A stretch of DNA of 64,000 bases. Origin: Nocardia nova NBRC 15556 (GTDB taxonomy: Bacteria; Actinomycetota; Actinomycetes; Mycobacteriales; Mycobacteriaceae). The position numbers and the translations under genes were made by a program. Shown piece after piece: positions 60,545 through 64,000 of this stretch. The first letter of the stretch is position 1. Each line of letters starts with the position of its first letter. Where the stretch lies: NCBI RefSeq assembly GCF_001613005.1, contig NZ_BDBN01000005.1, forward strand, positions 1 through 64,000. Direction: 5' to 3'. Under the pieces are notes generated by a model. That model was not told where the DNA came from and made no database searches. It saw only the letters and a list, made by a program, of their open reading frames with translations.

Positions 60545-62728
60545 TCAGCCCTTCGATTCGCGCGGCAGCCCGAGAATCCGCTCACCGGCGACGGTCAGCA
60601 GGATCTGTTCGGTGCCGCCGGCGATCGACAGACAACGAGTGAGCAGGAATTCCTTCACCACGTCGGTATCCAGCGCACCGGCCGTGCCGGACAGTTCGAC
60701 CGCGAATTCGGCCACTGCCTGCCGGTGCCGGACGCCGACCAGTTTGCGGACGCTGCTCTCCGCCGCGGGGTCACCGCCGGACAGCAATTTCGCGGCCGCA
60801 CGCGCCTCCAGCAACGTGCCGGCCACCGAATCGGCGACCAGCGCGCCCAGGCGATCGGCGACCACCTCGGCACCCGGGCCCGCGGTGGGAGCTGCGGCGA
60901 TCAGGGCCTCGAGCTCGTCGCCGATTCCCTTGCCGCCCATGGCCACTCGCTCCGCCGAGAGCGTGGACCGGGCGATCCGCCAGCCGTTGCCGAGCTCTCC
61001 CACCAGGCAGTCGTCGGGGACGAACACGTCGTCGAGGAAGACCTCGTTGAAGCGCGCCTCCCCGGTGATCTCCACCAGCGGCCGGATCTCGAGCCCCGCA
61101 CTCTTCATGTCGACCAGGAAGTAGCTGATGCCCTTGTGCTTCGGCGCGGCGGAATCGGTGCGCGCCAGACAGATTCCCCACGTGGCACGGTCGGCGAGCG
61201 AGGTCCACACCTTCTGGCCGCGCAGCTTCCAGCCGCCCTCGACCCGCTCGGCGACGGTGCGCAGCGCCGCGAGATCGGAGCCGGCGCCCGGCTCCGAGAA
61301 CAGCTGGCACCAGATGACCTCACCGGTCAGCGTGGGCAGCGCGTAGCGCTCGATCTGCTCGGGCGTACCCCACTGCAGCAGGGTCGGAATCGCCCAGTTG
61401 GCGATCGCCAGATCCGGCAGCTCGATTCCGGCCTTACGGATCTGATCCTCGATGAGACTGCGCTGAATCGGGTCGGCGTCGCGACCGTAGGGAGCCGGCC
61501 AGTGGCAGGCCAGTAGTCCCGCCTCGGCCAGTGCGCTGCGCTGCTCTCCGGCGGGCAGCGCGGCGATACGGGCCAGGTCGGCGGCCAGCACGGTCCCCTC
61601 GGCCGTGTCCAGACCCGCTGCCTCCCATGCCGATCCGCCTTCGGCGTCACCGAGGTCGACAGAGACGTTGCGCCGCACTCCGGCATGCGTCAGCTTCGCC
61701 ACCTCGGCCCGCCAGTGTGCCGAGCCGCCCAGCAACGCCCGCAGCGCGGTCGCGCGCCGCAGGTACAGGTGCGCGTCGTGCTCCCAGGTGAAGCCGATAC
61801 CGCCCAGCACCTGGATGCAGTCCTTGGCGTTCTCCACGGCGGCGTCCAGCGCGATCGCCATCGCGACGGCGGCGGCCAGTCGCAGTTCGCCACCACCCGC
61901 GTCGGTAGCTCCCGCGGCGGTCGCCGGATCGGCCGCTGCCGCCGCGTCCGCCGCCACGGCGCGGGTCTGTTCGGTGCGGCACAGCATCCAGGCGCAGATG
62001 TGCTTGATCGCCTGGAATTCGCCGATCTTGCGGCCGAACTGCTCCCGGACGTTGGCGTAGTCGACCGCCGTCTCCAGGCACCAGCCCGCGATCCCCGCGG
62101 CCTCGGCCGCGATCAGCGCGGCCACGAGATCGCCCACCGCGTAGGGCGGTTCGAAGATGTGCCCGGCCGGCACCGCGACGCCTGCGCAGACCACACGGGC
62201 CAGCGGAGTGCTGGGGTCCAGGGGCTCGAGCGCCTCGACCGTCACGCCCGGCGTGCCCGCCGGCAGCAGGCACCACAGCTCGCGGTCGCCGGAGCGTACC
62301 GGCAGCAACAGCGCGGTCTGCTCGTCGGCGCCGAGCACGGTCTCCCAGGTGCCGGTCACTTCCAGCGCGTCGGTTGCGTTGTGCGACAGCACAACAGGCT
62401 CGCCCAGGGCGATACCGCAGGGCGTATCCTCGTCGAGGGTGTCGCCGGCAACGAGGCCGGCCAGCGCGGTAGCCGTCACCGGTCCGCCCACGAGATCATG
62501 CGCCGCCTGCTCGATCAGCACGGCCAGATCGCTCACGCAGCCGCCCGCGCCGCCGGCCTCCTCGGGGACCGCGACGCGGAAGATGCCGAGGCCCACCAGG
62601 CCCGGCCAGAATTCACGCCAGTACCCCGGCGCGCCACTGCGCATTGTTGCAATCGGGTGCACCGCTGCGGCCCATCCGCGCATCGACTCCTGGACGGCTT
62701 TATGCTCGTCAGTGGTGGCGATGGTCAC
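60545..62728 (-). CDS. fadE34: FadE34 (ChsE3), fused double acyl-CoA dehydrogenase
   Basis: 727 residues, two acyl-CoA dehydrogenase domains in one chain. Domain 1 (about 1-345) is short: VPEEAGGAGGCVSDLAVLIEQA, NVREQFGRKIGEFQAIKH and LGGIGFTWEHDAHLYLRRA. Domain 2 (about 375-727) carries LFSEPGAGSDLAALRTVAE, LRGQKVWTSLADRATW and GGTEQILLTVAGERILGLPRE. It corresponds to Rv3573c, which takes the C5 side-chain acyl-CoA. Divergent from kstR with a perfect KstR box between them. Confidence 0.93.
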   Translation of the reverse strand: MTIATTDEHKAVQESMRGWAAAVHPIATMRSGAPGYWREFWPGLVGLGIFRVAVPEEAGGAGGCVSDLAVLIEQAAHDLVGGPVTATALAGLVAGDTLDEDTPCGIALGEPVVLSHNATDALEVTGTWETVLGADEQTALLLPVRSGDRELWCLLPAGTPGVTVEALEPLDPSTPLARVVCAGVAVPAGHIFEPPYAVGDLVAALIAAEAAGIAGWCLETAVDYANVREQFGRKIGEFQAIKHICAWMLCRTEQTRAVAADAAAAADPATAAGATDAGGGELRLAAAVAMAIALDAAVENAKDCIQVLGGIGFTWEHDAHLYLRRATALRALLGGSAHWRAEVAKLTHAGVRRNVSVDLGDAEGGSAWEAAGLDTAEGTVLAADLARIAALPAGEQRSALAEAGLLACHWPAPYGRDADPIQRSLIEDQIRKAGIELPDLAIANWAIPTLLQWGTPEQIERYALPTLTGEVIWCQLFSEPGAGSDLAALRTVAERVEGGWKLRGQKVWTSLADRATWGICLARTDSAAPKHKGISYFLVDMKSAGLEIRPLVEITGEARFNEVFLDDVFVPDDCLVGELGNGWRIARSTLSAERVAMGGKGIGDELEALIAAAPTAGPGAEVVADRLGALVADSVAGTLLEARAAAKLLSGGDPAAESSVRKLVGVRHRQAVAEFAVELSGTAGALDTDVVKEFLLTRCLSIAGGTEQILLTVAGERILGLPRESKG

Positions 62729-62763
62729 ACTCCATACCGCCTTTCCGGCGTGACTCCCACACC

Positions 62764-62777
62764 TAGAACATGTTCTA
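62764..62777. promoter_or_regulatory. KstR operator between fadE34 and kstR
   Basis: TAGAACATGTTCTA, a perfect palindrome and the best KstR site of the window; 36 bases from the fadE34 start and 102 from the kstR start. Confidence 0.93.
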
Positions 62778-62878
62778 ATGTGACGGTCGGGCGTAAGTCA
62801 AGGGGCGTCCGTCGCCGCCGCTGAACTACGCTCGTCGGCCACCGGAACCGACGTGCGTGCAGGAAAGGACTTTCACGA

Positions 62879-63535
62879 ATGGCCAGTCCCTCCCGAGAGC
62901 AGGCAGCCGACTCGGGTGCGCAGAACGGAGCCCGCAATCGCGCGACGGTCAGCACCCTCAGCGAGGACGAGCTGAGCTCGGCGGCCCAGCGCGAACGGCG
63001 CAAGCGGATCCTCGACGCCACCCTCGCGCTCGCCTCCAAGGGCGGTTACGACGCGGTGCAGATGCGCGCGGTCGCCGAACGCGCCGACGTCGCGGTCGGC
63101 ACGCTGTATCGGTACTTCCCCTCGAAGGTGCATCTGCTGGTCTCGGCACTGGCCCGGGAATTCGAGCAGTTCGACAGCAAACGCAAGCCGCTGGCCGGGC
63201 AGACCCCGCAGGAACGCATGCACGTGATGCTGACCCAGGTCACCCGCGCCATGCAGCGCGATCCCCTGCTCACCGAGGCCATGACGCGAGCGTTCATGTT
63301 CGCCGACGCCTCCGCGGCCGCCGAGGTCGACCGGGTCGGCAAGGTGATGGACCGCTTCTTCGCGCGGGCCGTGAACGAGGGCGAGCCCACCGAGCGCGAT
63401 CTGGCCATCGCCCGCGTCATCAGCGACGTGTGGCTGTCGAATCTGGTGGCGTGGCTCACCCGGCGCGCCTCGGCGACCGATGTGGCCGAGCGCCTCGACC
63501 TGACCGTCGACCTCTTGCTGGGCGAAAAGTCCTGA
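62879..63535 (+). CDS. kstR: KstR, TetR-family repressor of the cholesterol regulon
   Basis: 218 residues: N-terminal flexible part of about 35 residues (MASPSREQAADSGAQ), HTH at 40-90 (RRKRILDATLALASKGGYDAV, VAERADVAVGTLYRYFPSKVHLL), ligand domain after that. KstR (Rv3574) is released by 3-oxo-cholestenoyl-CoA-type inducers. Divergent from fadE34 as in M. tuberculosis. ATG 62879 after GGAAAGG. Confidence 0.94.
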   Translation: MASPSREQAADSGAQNGARNRATVSTLSEDELSSAAQRERRKRILDATLALASKGGYDAVQMRAVAERADVAVGTLYRYFPSKVHLLVSALAREFEQFDSKRKPLAGQTPQERMHVMLTQVTRAMQRDPLLTEAMTRAFMFADASAAAEVDRVGKVMDRFFARAVNEGEPTERDLAIARVISDVWLSNLVAWLTRRASATDVAERLDLTVDLLLGEKS

Positions 63536-63556
63536 GCGCGCGGCAGGGAGCGGATT

Positions 63557-63577
63557 GCCGGACAATGTAGGTCCGGC
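63557..63577. terminator. Hairpin after kstR
   Basis: GCCGGAC pairs with GTCCGGC over seven bases, 22 bases past the kstR stop. Confidence 0.55.
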
Positions 63578-63701
63578 GTTCGAAACCTGCCTGGCGAGCT
63601 CGTGTAAACAGCACGTATCACTGCGCCAACACGCGGGCAAACCTGACCCAGTAAAGTTTCTCGCGCCCTGAAAAATCTCCTCCGATCACTAGGTTGGATG
63701 C

Positions 63702-64000
63702 GTGAGCGCACAGGATCTGCCACACGAACTTCGCCGTGCCTTGTCGGCCGTAGCCCGCGTGCCGCGGCTATTGGTCGCTTCGGACTACGACGGGACAATC
63801 GCGCCCATAGTCTCCGATCCGGCAAAGGCCTATCCCCATCGGGAATCGGTCAGCGCATTGCGTGCGCTCGCCGGCCTGACGACCACTACCGCGGCCGTCA
63901 TCTCCGGCCGCGCGCTGCGAGATCTCGCGGCGCTTTCCCGGCTTCCCGTCGAGGTGCAGTTGATCGGAAGCCACGGCTCCGAATTCGATGTCGGATTCGT
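63702..64000 (+). CDS. otsB: Trehalose-6-phosphate phosphatase, N-terminal part
   Basis: Runs off the right end. GTG 63702 (VSAQDLPHELRRAL); no strong SD. HAD phosphatase signature LVASDYDGTIAPI (nucleophile Asp and DxDGT), then PAKAYPHRESVSALRALAGL and the second motif AVISGRALRDLAALSRL, LIGSHGSEFDVGF. These fit OtsB-type enzymes making free trehalose. Not part of the steroid locus. Confidence 0.8.
   Translation, partial: MSAQDLPHELRRALSAVARVPRLLVASDYDGTIAPIVSDPAKAYPHRESVSALRALAGLTTTTAAVISGRALRDLAALSRLPVEVQLIGSHGSEFDVGF

Overview
The window is high-GC, densely packed actinobacterial DNA. Its gene content and order match the cholesterol/steroid catabolic region of Mycolata (Mycobacterium, Rhodococcus, Nocardia); the accessory genes (DUF6879 protein, DUF5753-type XRE regulator, secreted Ala/Gly/Ser proteins) make a Nocardia-like member of the Nocardiaceae the best guess. 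Most of the window is a steroid degradation locus under two TetR-family repressors that are both encoded here, KstR2 (19.7-20.35 kb) and KstR (62.9-63.5 kb), with their operators visible.

Layout. 1-0.64 kb: end of a secreted low-complexity protein. 0.96-6.6 kb: KstR2-type genes for the last rings (two SDRs, echA20, ipdA, ipdB, ipdC). 6.6-16.6 kb: an inserted, non-steroid catabolic cluster (AhpD-like protein, VOC protein, TetR, CoA-transferase, HMG-CoA-lyase-like enzyme, NTF2-like protein, acyl-CoA dehydrogenase, APH kinase fused to DUF6285, acyl-CoA ligase, frameshifted cyclase) tied together by two identical 14-bp operators. 17.1-18.4 kb: secreted lipase. 18.5-29.5 kb: rest of the KstR2 regulon (fadA6, kstR2, an unknown gene, ipdF, fadE30, fadD3, an enoyl-CoA hydratase, fadE31, fadE32, fadE33). 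29.7-35.8 kb: accessory island (MarR-MFS pair, XRE/DUF6879 cassette, DUF427 protein, AraC regulator). 36.0-41.4 kb: hsaACDB-type operon (hsaA, hsaD, hsaC, hsaB) divergent from kshA. 41.6-43.5 kb: cupin, TetR and a secreted protein. 43.7-49.3 kb: hsaE-hsaG-hsaF divergent from kstD and a MaoC hydratase gene. 49.4-55.6 kb: MoxR/DUF58/DUF4129 cluster, a ZapE-like ATPase and a TetR gene. 55.7-63.5 kb: a side-chain operon (fadE34, fadE28, fadE29, chsH2, chsH1, ltp2) divergent from kstR. 63.7-64 kb: start of a trehalose-6-phosphate phosphatase gene.

Together the genes cover removal of the last C3 side-chain unit (ChsE1/E2, ChsH1/H2, Ltp2), ring A/B opening (KstD, KshA, HsaA-D), use of the 2-hydroxyhexadienoate fragment (HsaE, F, G), and degradation of the C/D-ring propionate HIP (FadD3, FadE30-33, IpdF, IpdC, EchA20, IpdAB, FadA6).

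The most unusual signal is a family of tiny ORFs of 24-25 codons. Two tandem copies lie between echA20 and ipdA and a third between hsaD and hsaC. Each is joined to its neighbours on both sides by 4-nt ATGA stop/start overlaps, and the peptides share the core [12 protein letters not shown] degenerate copy precedes the CoA-transferase gene, and a further ATGA-linked 45-codon ORF lies between ipdA and ipdB. The second notable item is the TetR cluster at 6.6-16.6 kb, whose acyl-CoA dehydrogenase plus APH-DUF6285 pair resembles the phosphorylation-dependent 4-hydroxyacyl-CoA pathway known from Pseudomonas Lva and mammalian ACAD10/11. No tRNA, rRNA, CRISPR array or transposase gene was seen.
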